Origin: CAVSWN01 sp963770995
Lineage (GTDB): Bacteria > Acidobacteriota > Vicinamibacteria > Vicinamibacterales > CAVVIG01
Length of the DNA stretch: 64,000 bases
Direction: 5' to 3'
NCBI GenBank assembly: GCA_963770995.1
Contig: CAVYRS010000001.1
Coordinates: 3,224,001 to 3,288,000, forward strand
Position 1 is the first letter of the stretch; every line of letters starts with the position of its first letter. The translations under genes and the position numbers were made by a program. Under the pieces are notes generated by a model. It searched no databases. It worked only from the letters and a program-made list of their open reading frames with translations, and had not been told where the DNA came from. Below are positions 24,835 to 33,614 of this stretch, one piece after another.

Positions 24835-26902
24835 CCTCCCGGATGATGTGCTGCAACGGCGCGCCCTGATCTATGTTCGACAATCGACCGGTGCCCAAGT
24901 GCACGACAATCTCGAAAGCCAGCGACGCCAGTACGAGCTGGCCGACCTCGCGCGGACGTACGGATTCCGCGACGTGGTCACGATCGACGAGGACCTGGGG
25001 CGCTCGGCCAGCGGGTTGGTGGCGCGCCCGGGCTTCGACGGCCTCGTCGCGCAACTGTGCCAGGGGGCAGTCGGCGCCGTCTTCTGTCTCGAAGCCTCGC
25101 GCCTGGCCCGCAATGGCCGGGACTGGCATCACGTGCTGGAGCTCTGTGGCCTCGTGTGCGCGCGTGTCATCGATCTCGATGGCGTCTACGATCCGAGCGT
25201 GCCCAATGATCGCCTGCTCCTCGGTCTGAAAGGCACGATGAGTGAGTTCGAGCTGACGCTGATGCACCGTCGGCTCGTCGAAGGGGCTCAGGCCAAGGCG
25301 CAGCGTGGTGAGTACCGGATCCCGGTCCCTGTCGGCTATCTCTGGACGCGCGAGACTGGTCTCGAGATGGATCCGGACCGTCGGGTGCAGGAGGCCATCC
25401 GGACGGTGTACCGGCTGTTTGATCGGTTCGAGAGCGCACATCAGGTCTTGATGTACATGGTTCGCGAGGGGATTCCCTTCCCGCGGCCAGTCAATGGGAA
25501 ACGCCAAGGCCCGTGGGAGTGGCGAGCCCCCGTCTATCGCAATATCATCACGGTGCTGCAGAATCCGTTCTATGCAGGCGCCTACGCGTACGGCAAGTCG
25601 ACCCACCGCACCACGCTCGTGGAGGGTCGGCTTACGAAGACCTATGGCCACGACCGGCCGAGGGCGGCCTGGAGTGTGCTGCTGCGCGATCATCATGCCG
25701 GCTACATCACCTGGGACCAGTTTGAGCGCAATCAGGCGCAGCTGGCGCGCAATGCGTTCGGCAAGCCGGCTGGCGGCGCCAAGGCAGGTCGTGGCGGCCG
25801 CGCGCTCTTGGCCGGCCTGCTGCGGTGCCGTCGATGCGGCCGGATGCTCTCGGTTGCGTATAACACTCGCGGCCGCGTCGCGCGGTATCTCTGTCGAATC
25901 GGTCACGCGATGCACGGCCTCGCGCCCTGCACCGGCGTCGGAGCCCGACGCCCAGACGAGCTCGTGGCCAGAGAAGTCCTCGCACTCGTGGAGCCGCTGG
26001 CAGTGGAAGCCGCGTTAGCCGCCATGGATCTCGCGAAGGAGCAGGCCACCGAGCGCCGCCGGGCCCTCGAACTCGAGTGCGAACAGGCGCGCTACGCCGT
26101 GCACCTGGCGCAGCGCCGGTACGAGGCCGTTGATCCGGACAACCGCCTTGTGGCCTCGGAGCTCGAGGTCCGCTGGAATGCGGCCCTCACACACCTGCGG
26201 GTGTGTGAGGCGCGCGTGGCCGAACCACCCGCGACGCCGGAGTCGCTCCCCGACCGCGAGGCCTTGCTGTGCTTGGCAACCGACCTGCGCGCCGCGTGGG
26301 ACGCCCCCACGGCAGACGCCCGCGTCAAGCAACAACTCGTGCGCACGCTCGTGGAGGAGATCATCGTCGATGTCGACACTGCGACGTGTGACATCGTGCT
26401 CGTGATCCATTGGCGTGGCGGGCAGCACTCCGAAGTGCGCGCACGGAAGCCGCAACCAGGTGAGCATCGCCGAAGGACGGCCGATCAAGCCGCGGCAGTG
26501 ATTCGGGAGATGGCCGGCACCTGGTCAGACGGGCACACCGCCGCCACTCTGAATCGCATGGGAATCCGCACCGGGCAAGGACAGACCTGGACCGCGGAGC
26601 GCATTGAATCCTATCGCAGGAGCGCTGGGATTCGCGCCTACGCATCCGCGCGTGACCCCCAACACTGGATGACGATGCGAGACGCAGCGAAGTACGCCGG
26701 CGTGAGTCATCACTTCATGCGCACGCTGATCGATCGCGGCGTGCTGCCGGCGAAGCAGGTCGTTCCCGAAGCGCCCTGGCAAATTCGCCGCGCGGATCTC
26801 GAGACCGCGGCCGTGCGTGCTGCTATCGCCGGCCGCCACTCCACTGGTCGCCCGCGGGAGGCTCGCCGCGACGATCAAACACCAATGATTCCGGGCCTGT
26901 AG
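24821..26902 (+). CDS. Large serine recombinase with C-terminal excisionase-like HTH
   Basis: 693 residues. The resolvase catalytic domain (about 10-155) contains the nucleophile in IYVRQSTGAQ (Ser22), the EASRLARNGRDW arginine motif and LKGTMSEFEL. A Recombinase domain (about 170-300, with QNPFYAGAYAYG) follows, then a zinc ribbon (LRCRRCGRML to APCTG, about 334-371) and a coiled-coil-like stretch. The last 60 residues hold a MerR/excisionase-type helix-turn-helix (MTMRDAAKYAGVSHHFMRTL), unusual for this class. It most likely catalysed insertion of the element into tnpC. Complete and apparently intact. Confidence 0.92.
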   Translation: MRGGDLPDDVLQRRALIYVRQSTGAQVHDNLESQRRQYELADLARTYGFRDVVTIDEDLGRSASGLVARPGFDGLVAQLCQGAVGAVFCLEASRLARNGRDWHHVLELCGLVCARVIDLDGVYDPSVPNDRLLLGLKGTMSEFELTLMHRRLVEGAQAKAQRGEYRIPVPVGYLWTRETGLEMDPDRRVQEAIRTVYRLFDRFESAHQVLMYMVREGIPFPRPVNGKRQGPWEWRAPVYRNIITVLQNPFYAGAYAYGKSTHRTTLVEGRLTKTYGHDRPRAAWSVLLRDHHAGYITWDQFERNQAQLARNAFGKPAGGAKAGRGGRALLAGLLRCRRCGRMLSVAYNTRGRVARYLCRIGHAMHGLAPCTGVGARRPDELVAREVLALVEPLAVEAALAAMDLAKEQATERRRALELECEQARYAVHLAQRRYEAVDPDNRLVASELEVRWNAALTHLRVCEARVAEPPATPESLPDREALLCLATDLRAAWDAPTADARVKQQLVRTLVEEIIVDVDTATCDIVLVIHWRGGQHSEVRARKPQPGEHRRRTADQAAAVIREMAGTWSDGHTAATLNRMGIRTGQGQTWTAERIESYRRSAGIRAYASARDPQHWMTMRDAAKYAGVSHHFMRTLIDRGVLPAKQVVPEAPWQIRRADLETAAVRAAIAGRHSTGRPREARRDDQTPMIPGL

Positions 26903-26927
26903 AGAAGGTACGTACAATGACACCCAC

Positions 26928-26944
26928 ACCACGGCGGGCCGCAG
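26928..26944. other. Right junction (attR side) of the nested recombinase element
   Basis: Element sequence ending AATGACACCCAC meets ACCAC (26928-26932) and then IS66 transposase sequence GGCGGGCCGCAG, read on the minus strand as L-R-P-A-V. Together with 24341-24345 it defines the core shared by both junctions. Confidence 0.65.
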
Positions 26945-28288
26945 CGCGTGTTCGGCGCGCCAGTTGGTCGCGTCGATGGCGTCGGGCTCGAGCAGAAACG
27001 TGAACACCGCCGGAAACTCGACGGCGAGATGCGCGGCGAACGTGCGCGCGACGCGGCGAGCGCCCGGCCGATCGATGAGGGCATTGAGCTGATTGTGCAA
27101 ATGACCACGGGCCACGGTGAGGCCATGGGCCGAGATGGCGCCGCGCCGATAGCGATCGCGGACGCGCAGCGCGCGTTGGAGCACGCGCTGCACCCGCGGG
27201 GCGAAGTGCGCGTCGCGATGATCGCCGATCAGCGTGCGACAACGCCGCAGCCGATGGGCGAGGCACGTTTGGTGGATCGCCTGCTCGAAGCGCCGATAGG
27301 GTGACCAGCCGTCGCGCACGAGCGCGCCGGCGAAATCGGCGCCCAAGACCGAGGCCGCCTCCTCGAAGCCGCGCCCGGGCAGAATCGCGTAGACGGTCGT
27401 GTCGGGCGTGGCGAAGGCCCAGAGCCACTGCACGTGGCCGCCGACTTTCCAGCCGGTTTCATCGGGACTGACGACGTCACTGTGGCGCACCTGCGCCCGC
27501 AGCGCGGCATAGGTCGGCCCCGCACGATCGGCGGCCCGATGCAGCGCGTGGACGAGTCCGCCCGCCGTGACGTTGAGACCAAATCGATCGCGAAACAGGG
27601 CACTGACTTTCCCGATCGGCAGTCCCAGGTGCGTGTGCAGCACGGCGGCGAGGGTGATGGCCTGTGGGCCGAGCTGCGCCGCCGCCGCGCCCAGGGCATT
27701 GGACGTCTGCAGCGGATGGCGCCCTTGCACGCGACGGCCACACGTGCGACAGCGGCCAATCTCGATGGTGAAGGCGCGCACGATCGGCCGCACCACCGGG
27801 AGATCTTCTTGGTACTGGCGCGCCGTCCCGGTGCGGCGCAGCGGACCCCGACACTGCGGACAGGCATCGGGCAAGCGTGCCCGATGGTGCGCGTCGACAT
27901 GGGCCGGTATCGCTCGATGGGCCTTGCGGCCATAGGCGCGGCCTGCTCGCCGACCGGGTCGTCGTGGGGTGCGCGCCGGCGCCCCGCGCGAGAACGGGGC
28001 CGCTTGCCGATACATCTTGCGGCGGGCGTCGTCGAGCAGGTCTTCGAGTCGGTCGATCTTCTTGCGGAGCGTGTCCCGTTGCTGGCGGTACCGGTTGCGG
28101 TCGCGATCCGCCCGCTCGTGCTCGCGCCGCAGTCGCTCGATTTCGCGCTGTTGCCGTTCGAGCTCGGCGATCAGCTCCTCACGCGACGCGGTGCGCCAGC
28201 GCGGCTGCACGCGCCAGTTATGCCACGTTCGCCGATGGAGTACAAGAAGGAAACGCTGAATGGAGCGCGCCGCCGTCCGCCGCTGCAT
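26933..28288 (-). pseudogene. tnpC: IS66 transposase, N-terminal and catalytic part (interrupted)
   Basis: The ATG at 28288 lies in the terminal repeat. An N-terminal leucine-zipper-like coiled coil (EELIAELERQQREIERLRRE), then a zinc ribbon (CPQCRGPL and CRTCGRR), and the DDE catalytic core: SPDETGWKV, LVRDGWSPY and NWRAEHALRP. At 26933 the frame leaves IS66 sequence and runs on as unrelated residues into the recombinase gene's antisense strand to 26525. The missing C-terminus is at 24157-24340. The transposase is presumably inactive unless the insert excises. Confidence 0.9.
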
Positions 28289-28312
28289 TACACTGACCCG
28301 CTAACCAGTTAC
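28266..28312. repeat. IS66 right terminal inverted repeat (47 bp)
   Basis: Perfect inverted copy of 24141-24187, followed by the second copy of the target duplication GAAGTGAG at 28313-28320. The transposase start codon lies within it. Confidence 0.95.
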
Positions 28313-28383
28313 GAAGTGAGAAGGTAGAAGGACTGACTCCTGACTGAGTCCTTCTAACTTCTAAGTTCTAAGTTCTACCTTCT
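28313..28383. repeat. GAAGTGAG / CTTCTAA heptamer island, right part
   Basis: Purine arm GAAGTGAGAAGGTAGAAGGA, then a short hairpin GGACTGACTCCTGACTGAGTCC region, then the pyrimidine arm CTTCTAACTTCTAAGTTCTA. Together with 24117-24140 this is one island that was split by the IS66 insertion. The stop codon of the next minus-strand gene (28375) is inside it. Confidence 0.75.
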
Positions 28384-30678
28384 GAAAAGGTTGTATTCGT
28401 CCCGCGGAAATCTATCCGAATTGAAGTCGGTCAGGGTGTCTCGAGGAAAGTCTGGACCGTAGGTCGTCATCGGCCCGCCCAGGTGAGATTCCATCAACTG
28501 CGCGATGTCAACGCCGTCGGCCGCAAAATGCGCGCGCACGTACGGGTCGGCGGTGCGGCGAGCGATCGCTTCCCGATCGATGACGATCGGCTCGCGGCTT
28601 CCGAGCAGAATGCCGGGCAGGCCGATCGCGTACGGAAACGCACGCAGAAAACTGTTGTGGACGCGTGCCGTTGGCACCCAGGTCACCGCTAGTCCGCGCG
28701 GGCTGAGGCGATCGCGCACCAGGCCGAAGAACTCCTCCGAGTACAGGTTCCCGGAATGGCTGGTGTGGGGCTGCAGCGCATCGGCCTCGATGATGTCGTA
28801 GGTCGACTCACCCTGGACCAGGTGAATGCGCCCGTCGCCGTAGACCTGCGACACGCGCGGATCGTTGAGCAGGGTCTGAAGCCCGCCGAAGCGCTGCCGT
28901 CCATCGAGCGCTTTCAGCGCGCGCAGCTGTCCGCCGATGATCTCGATGCAGATGATGCGCTCGATTTGCTTGCGGCCCGAAACGGCGTGAACGGTGTCTC
29001 CCGACCCGAGACCGATGACCACCGCCGTCCTGGGGTCGGGGTGGACCAGCGCCGGGATCGCGCCGAGCGCGGTGTGCAGGCCGCCATACGGCAGCACGCT
29101 TTGACTCATGCCGTTGACGAACACCACGGCCAGTCTCGGCTCGGTCCTGATCAGCGACAATCCCGACCGGTCCTCGACGATCACGCTCCGATTGGCTGTG
29201 CCGCCGTGCAGCCGCGCCCACAGCGTCTCGTTGTCCGGGATCAGAAAAACCGGGGAGACGACGAGCATCGCCGCGGTCGCCGTCGCCACCGCGGCAGGAG
29301 CGGTGCGCCGCGCGGCTGATGGGGTGGACCGCCACCATCGCTCGGCGGCCAGGATCGCGAAGACCGCGCCGCCGCCGGCAAGGAGCTTCAACGTCCCGCT
29401 CGTGCCGACGTACTCGAGCAGAATCCAGCCCGTGAGGATCGTGCCCGCCATGCTGCCGACGATGTTCGCCAGGAGGAGGATCCCGACTCGCCGGCCCACT
29501 CGGGCAAGGTCGGTCTGGATCACCCGCTGCAGGACGGGAAAGCTGCAGCCCATGAGAAACGTCGGCGGGACGACGAGCAGCGCGGGCAACCCGAAGAACA
29601 GGCCGACAAATCTCCACGGCGACTGGTCTGCCGTGGAGTCGCCGTCGGATCCGCCGACAAGCTCTCGCAGCTGGCTGACCGCCTGAGGGATGTTCAACGA
29701 CTCGTACCCGGCAAGATATTCGCGGAACCACGGCAGGCCGCCGGCAAGTCCGACAAACGCGATCAGCAAGCCAGCCGCGCAGACCGCCACCGCCGCTTGC
29801 AGGCTGAGAAAGACGACGACGGGACGGCGCGCCCGCGGTGCGATGAAGGTGCCGACGACGGAGCCCAGGCCGAGCCCGAAGAGGTACAGGGCCAGCAACG
29901 TCCCGAAGGTGAACGCCGTGGACTTCATCATCACGCCGAGCAGGCGGAACCACACGATCTCGAGCGACAGCGCCAGCAGCCCTGAGAAACCAAAGAGCGC
30001 GGCCCACACCCACGGCGGATAGCTCGTCCGTTCGGCGATCGCCGTCGAAGGCAGCGGTGCAGTGGCGGGTGCCGAATCGCGCGCCATCAGCACGCTCAAC
30101 GGAACGATCACCGCAGCGCACGCGAAGTTGAGCATCGCGCCGACGACCAGCGTGCCCTCGAGACCGCGTGTCGGCAACAGCCACCACGTGGAGAGCAGAG
30201 CGCCGGCAGCCGCGCCACAGGTGTTGACGCCGTAGAGCATGCCGATCACGCCCGCGGCGCGCTCGATGCGCGGCGTCAGCGTCCGCCCCAGCAGCGGCAG
30301 GGACGCGCCCATGAAGAACGTCGGCCACAGGAGGATGACGAAGAGGATGGCAAACGTCACGACCCCAGGAATCTGCAGCGGCGCCAGATACCGGTACACG
30401 ACGTCGTAGAGGAACCATCCGCTGAACAGCCCGAACAGGCCGATCGCGAGCTCGGCGAACGCGAACAGGCGCAGCGCGGTCGACCGCGACACCCGATCGG
30501 CGAGATGGCCGCCCGCCAGATTGCCGACGCCGAGCCCACCCATGAACGCGGCGACGATGAGCGTGACCGAGTGCACGTCTGCGCCGGAAAACATCACCAG
30601 CAAACGCTGCCAGATGACCTGGTAGAGGAGGGCGGCGAGGCCAGAGGCGAAAAAGACGCCGCTGGCGACAAGAATCAT
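28375..30678 (-). CDS. Multi-pass membrane protein fused to a spermidine-synthase-like domain
   Basis: 767 residues. Residues about 1-210 and 225-480 each hold a set of hydrophobic helices resembling two halves of an MFS-like bundle (LYQVIWQRLL, FFMGASLPLLGR, then LEIVWFRLLGV, FLMGCSFPVLQR). Residues about 510-700 form a Rossmann aminopropyltransferase/methyltransferase-like domain: TAVVIGLGSGDTVHAV, IICIEIIGGQLRAL, YDIIEADALQPHTS. Such fused spermidine synthases are common in Acidobacteriota; most lack proof of polyamine activity. It lies 24 bases behind cotH on the same strand, so the two probably form an operon. Confidence 0.8.
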   Translation of the reverse strand: MILVASGVFFASGLAALLYQVIWQRLLVMFSGADVHSVTLIVAAFMGGLGVGNLAGGHLADRVSRSTALRLFAFAELAIGLFGLFSGWFLYDVVYRYLAPLQIPGVVTFAILFVILLWPTFFMGASLPLLGRTLTPRIERAAGVIGMLYGVNTCGAAAGALLSTWWLLPTRGLEGTLVVGAMLNFACAAVIVPLSVLMARDSAPATAPLPSTAIAERTSYPPWVWAALFGFSGLLALSLEIVWFRLLGVMMKSTAFTFGTLLALYLFGLGLGSVVGTFIAPRARRPVVVFLSLQAAVAVCAAGLLIAFVGLAGGLPWFREYLAGYESLNIPQAVSQLRELVGGSDGDSTADQSPWRFVGLFFGLPALLVVPPTFLMGCSFPVLQRVIQTDLARVGRRVGILLLANIVGSMAGTILTGWILLEYVGTSGTLKLLAGGGAVFAILAAERWWRSTPSAARRTAPAAVATATAAMLVVSPVFLIPDNETLWARLHGGTANRSVIVEDRSGLSLIRTEPRLAVVFVNGMSQSVLPYGGLHTALGAIPALVHPDPRTAVVIGLGSGDTVHAVSGRKQIERIICIEIIGGQLRALKALDGRQRFGGLQTLLNDPRVSQVYGDGRIHLVQGESTYDIIEADALQPHTSHSGNLYSEEFFGLVRDRLSPRGLAVTWVPTARVHNSFLRAFPYAIGLPGILLGSREPIVIDREAIARRTADPYVRAHFAADGVDIAQLMESHLGGPMTTYGPDFPRDTLTDFNSDRFPRDEYNLFRR

Positions 30679-30702
30679 GGCGGCGGGAACGCGTTCGGCG
30701 TG

Positions 30703-31971
30703 CTAGCGGGCGTTGGCGACCTGCCTGCGGACCACGCCGCTGCGGTCGCGTGCGAACGACATCAGTTCCAGGGCCGCCTGCTCGAATTCCGCGTTGGAGA
30801 AAATGAACGCGTCCTCGAGCGCTGCCGCGTGAATCTGATCGTACACGCGGCCAACTTCGAGCTCGAGGAATCCGGGTTGGTCCGGTCCAGCGGCCTGCGC
30901 GGCGAAATCCGCGCACTCGAGCAGCGTGTCCAGATAGAGCTGGAAGAGATCCGGCTCCTGCAACGCGCGCTGGGCCAGAACATTGCGATTGCTTTCCACT
31001 CCGTCGTTGATGTTGCGGAAGATCGAGTAGTCGGTGGTGAAGAACGTGTTCCCCTTGTCCCACGGCAGGAACGTGAACATGGTCGTGTTGGCAAAACGGT
31101 AGAAATAGAAATTGTTCGGTCCGTAATCGCCGGTTATGCCGTCTTCTTCCGCCAGAAAGCTCTCGATGGCCAGATGGCGGATGAATCTCCCCAAGTCGAG
31201 AAACGCCGACACGTCCGACCGCCAGGCCACATTGCCCGTGTCGCTGACCGCCTGAGTGAGACGCGCGATGACTTCACCCTGCGGGTCCTCCTCGAGCGTT
31301 TGTGGTTCAAACGGGACCGGCACGTAGAGGTTCGGGTCCAATCCCCGAAACTGGAACGTAAACGGCGTCTGTCCTTCGCGCACGCTGTCGTTGTCGAAAT
31401 GAAACTCGTACAGATGGCCGGCATTCTCGCCGAGATGCTTCTGCAGGAAATCCCGATCCACAGCCTCGACGATTGTGTAGAGGCCGACGTACTGGTTGTT
31501 GACGAACAGCCGCGTGTGGGCCTCGCGCGGAGCGGCCAGGCCGAGGCGGCGGAAGAACGACATGGCCAGGCGTTCGCGCATGTTGGACGCATCCTGCGAG
31601 TTGTTGCGCAGGACGAACGACTTCAGGCCGAGAAACGTCTGGCCATCCGTGTAGCGATTGATGTCCACGCGCATGCTCAGCTTGTTCGGCCGGCGGCTGC
31701 CGCCGCCGCGCGAACGGACCGCGACGTTGCGCACCGCCTGGCCGTTCCATCGGAAATCCGCAGGGAAGTAGGTCCGCTCCTGCCAATGGTCCTTCATGTA
31801 TTGCCATTCGGTGGAATGGACCGACAGCCTGATCTCGTGAATGACGCCGTCGTTGAACAAGGCATCGGCCGGATCGGGCGCCTGTGCGGCCGCCACGCGG
31901 GTCAGCACCGCGATCGAGGCGCCGGCGAGCAGAGCGTGCCAGACCCGTTTCTGCAGGAGATTTTTTTGCAC
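30703..31971 (-). CDS. CotH-family secreted protein kinase
   Basis: A signal peptide (HALLAGASIAVLTRVAAAQA) follows a GTG at 31971; an ATG at 32031 is possible but adds 20 residues and would nearly abut the divergent porin start. The body shows CotH landmarks: VRSRGGGSRRPNKLSMRVDI, MRERLAMSFFRRLGL, GLYTIVEAVD and the metal-binding FLPWDKGNTFF (PWDxxxTF). CotH proteins are atypical kinases, first known from Bacillus spore coats. In many bacteria cotH neighbours DUF4956 and VTC polyphosphate polymerase genes, and DUF4956 is found here at 36.6-37.7 kb. The signal peptide places this one outside the cytoplasm. Confidence 0.85.
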   Translation of the reverse strand: MQKNLLQKRVWHALLAGASIAVLTRVAAAQAPDPADALFNDGVIHEIRLSVHSTEWQYMKDHWQERTYFPADFRWNGQAVRNVAVRSRGGGSRRPNKLSMRVDINRYTDGQTFLGLKSFVLRNNSQDASNMRERLAMSFFRRLGLAAPREAHTRLFVNNQYVGLYTIVEAVDRDFLQKHLGENAGHLYEFHFDNDSVREGQTPFTFQFRGLDPNLYVPVPFEPQTLEEDPQGEVIARLTQAVSDTGNVAWRSDVSAFLDLGRFIRHLAIESFLAEEDGITGDYGPNNFYFYRFANTTMFTFLPWDKGNTFFTTDYSIFRNINDGVESNRNVLAQRALQEPDLFQLYLDTLLECADFAAQAAGPDQPGFLELEVGRVYDQIHAAALEDAFIFSNAEFEQAALELMSFARDRSGVVRRQVANAR

Positions 31972-32040
31972 TTGGGTTGACCGATCGTATAACGCTTCGC
32001 CAGCCCGATCCAGAGATACAATACTCGCCACCGGAGGGCT

Positions 32041-33469
32041 ATGCAGCGCTCGTACTTGAGGGGATCGGCTCCCCGTGTCTTGCTCATCGCAGGCTTGACC
32101 GCACTGGCGCCCCTGCGGGCGGCCGCCGGGCAGGATGCCGCGCCCACACCAGGCCTCCGCCTGACTGCTTCCAGCTTTGGGGCTGCACTGGCAGCCGACG
32201 AGGACACAGGCGAGCGGTCAGCGGCCGGAGACCGGCAGGCCGCCCTCACGTCCCAGGAGAAGAGGAGACCGGACGCGGTTCAATTGGCGGAATGCCTCGC
32301 TGGAATACGGAAGAAAGGCACGCATCGACTTTCGGACCAGGATGCGGGCCGAGAACCGCGCGTCGGATGCCGCGATTACCAAGGACGTGCTGGGAGGGCT
32401 GGACATTCCGCGCCGCCGTATCGGCGTCGATGGACACGTCCTGCAAGCGGTCGCGTTCAAAATGGACCGCGAGCTCGACTCGACGACCGCCGCGGGAACG
32501 CCAACGACTCCCTGGCGCGACGTCTACTTCGACATCACGAAGCTCGCGGAAGCGCAGTTCCGGTACGGACAGTTCAAGATGCCGTTCTCGCTCGACGAGA
32601 CCACGCCATCGCTCGACCTGGACTTCGCGTACCGTTCGCACACCGCGACGCTGCTGGCGCCGAGCCGCGCCAAGGGCTGGATGGTGCACGGCGACACGCT
32701 CGGTTACGCCCTTCGCTACGAGTACGGCATCTTCAAATCGGACGGCAGCAACGCGTTCGTCCGCTCCAGCGACAAACGTGTCAACACCATCGGGGAGACC
32801 TCGGCGTGGCGCGTCACGATTGAGCCGCTGCGCGGGTTGCACCCGCTCGTCGACAGCGTGCACGTGGGCTACTCCCGAACCGAGGGCGATCTCCCGGAAG
32901 GCATTTCGGGGATCCAGGGGCGCACGGTCCTGGGCGCGGACTTCTACAGGCCCGATTTCTACGTGTTGGGGCTCCGCCAGCGCAAGGGGCTCGAGTTCCA
33001 GTGGATGCCCGGTCCCGCGTCCGTCAAGTGGGAATCCATCACGCTCACCGAGGAGCGCAAAGGGCAGAGCGTCGAAGACACCGACCTATCGCCGTACCAG
33101 GCCAAGGGCTGGTACGTCAGCGGATCGTACGCGTTTACGGGCGAGACTAAAGCCAGAGGCCTGACCAGACCCCTCCACCCGCTGGGCCAGGGCGGCATTG
33201 GCGCGCTCGAAGCAGCGGTCCGCGTGGAACGCATCACGTTCGGCAGCATCCTGACGGGCATCGGATCGGAAAGCCCGCGCGCCGACGTGCTGCCCTCGAA
33301 CACCGACCGCATCCTGGCAGTCAGTGGAAATTGGTACCCGAATCGCTGGGTCAAGATTCAGATGACGTTCACGCGGGAACAGTTTACCGATCCCTCGACG
33401 CTCGCCAGGGAGCTTCGGCCGACACCAAACTTCTGGAGCCGGGTGCTTCGAATCCAGTTCAGTATCTAA
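32041..33469 (+). CDS. Phosphate-selective porin O/P family protein (one frameshift)
   Basis: The N-terminus MQRSYLRGSAPRVLLIAGLT to RAAAGQ is a signal peptide in frame 1. From about 32270 the protein continues in frame 3: FNWRNASLEYGRKARIDFRT, YFDITKLAEAQFRYGQFKMP, YEYGIFKSDGSN, and a C-terminal strand ending RILRIQFSI-like with a hydrophobic last residue, all features of the Porin O/P family (Pseudomonas OprP takes up phosphate, OprO pyrophosphate). The shift lies near 32265-32290. A TACAAT -10 box at 32017-32022 sits before the ATG, with a GGAGGG site. It is divergent from cotH and next to Ppx, CHAD-like and DUF4956 genes. Confidence 0.75.
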
Positions 33470-33470
33470 C

Positions 33471-33612
33471 TCGGAGCGTGTCCGAGTAATTGCGACACGC
33501 TCCGAGTAGGCCGGCTTCGCCGCCAGAATTCCTTAAATGTTTTCGCGCGGCGCGCATCGCGCGACGCGCCTACTAGGAGCCCGTTCGGGGTTTACTCAGA
33601 CGGGCTCCTAGG
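33471..33612. repeat. Structured three-hairpin repeat, copy 2
   Basis: Same plan as 12531-12673: stem CTCGGAGCGTGTC / GACACGCTCCGAG, GTAGGCCGGCTTCGC, a spacer, GCGCCTACTA, and stem GGAGCCCG / CGGGCTCC ending CTAG. Relative to copy 1 the first stem changes an A-T pair to C-G while staying paired, and the loops differ fully. It lies between the convergent porin and CHAD-like genes. Confidence 0.78.
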
Positions 33613-33614
33613 CG

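Larger units (their letters stand above)
24341..26932 (+). mobile_element. Small serine-recombinase element nested in the IS66 transposase gene
   Basis: About 2.59 kb lying between the two halves of tnpC and carrying three plus-strand ORFs: a DUF5372-like protein, a 57-residue protein and a large serine recombinase. Its ends share ACCAC (24341-24345 and 26928-26932). Closing the ends gives an attP-like sequence with dyad arms AATGA and TCATT about 32 bases apart around ACCAC. Removing one core copy and the element restores an uninterrupted tnpC frame. Integration into a conserved transposase codon run (Ala-Val-Val-Thr-Arg) would give a target present in many genomes. Confidence 0.82.
24141..28312. 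mobile_element. IS66-family insertion sequence (tnpC-only, ISBst12-like), interrupted
   Basis: The element is bounded by perfect 47-bp inverted repeats (24141-24187 and 28266-28312) and flanked by an 8-bp target duplication GAAGTGAG (24133-24140 and 28313-28320), the duplication size typical of IS66. The target was a GTTAGAA-type repeat island at the end of the kinase-like gene. The transposase gene runs on the minus strand but is split into 26933-28288 and 24157-24340 by a 2.59-kb serine-recombinase element. Without that insert the IS would be about 1.58 kb with a single transposase gene and no tnpA/tnpB, as in the ISBst12 subgroup. Confidence 0.93.

Noticed and set aside
26525..26932. C-terminal extension of the IS66 transposase
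   Set aside because: Sequence beyond RPAVV is antisense to the serine recombinase and begins at the nested element junction.
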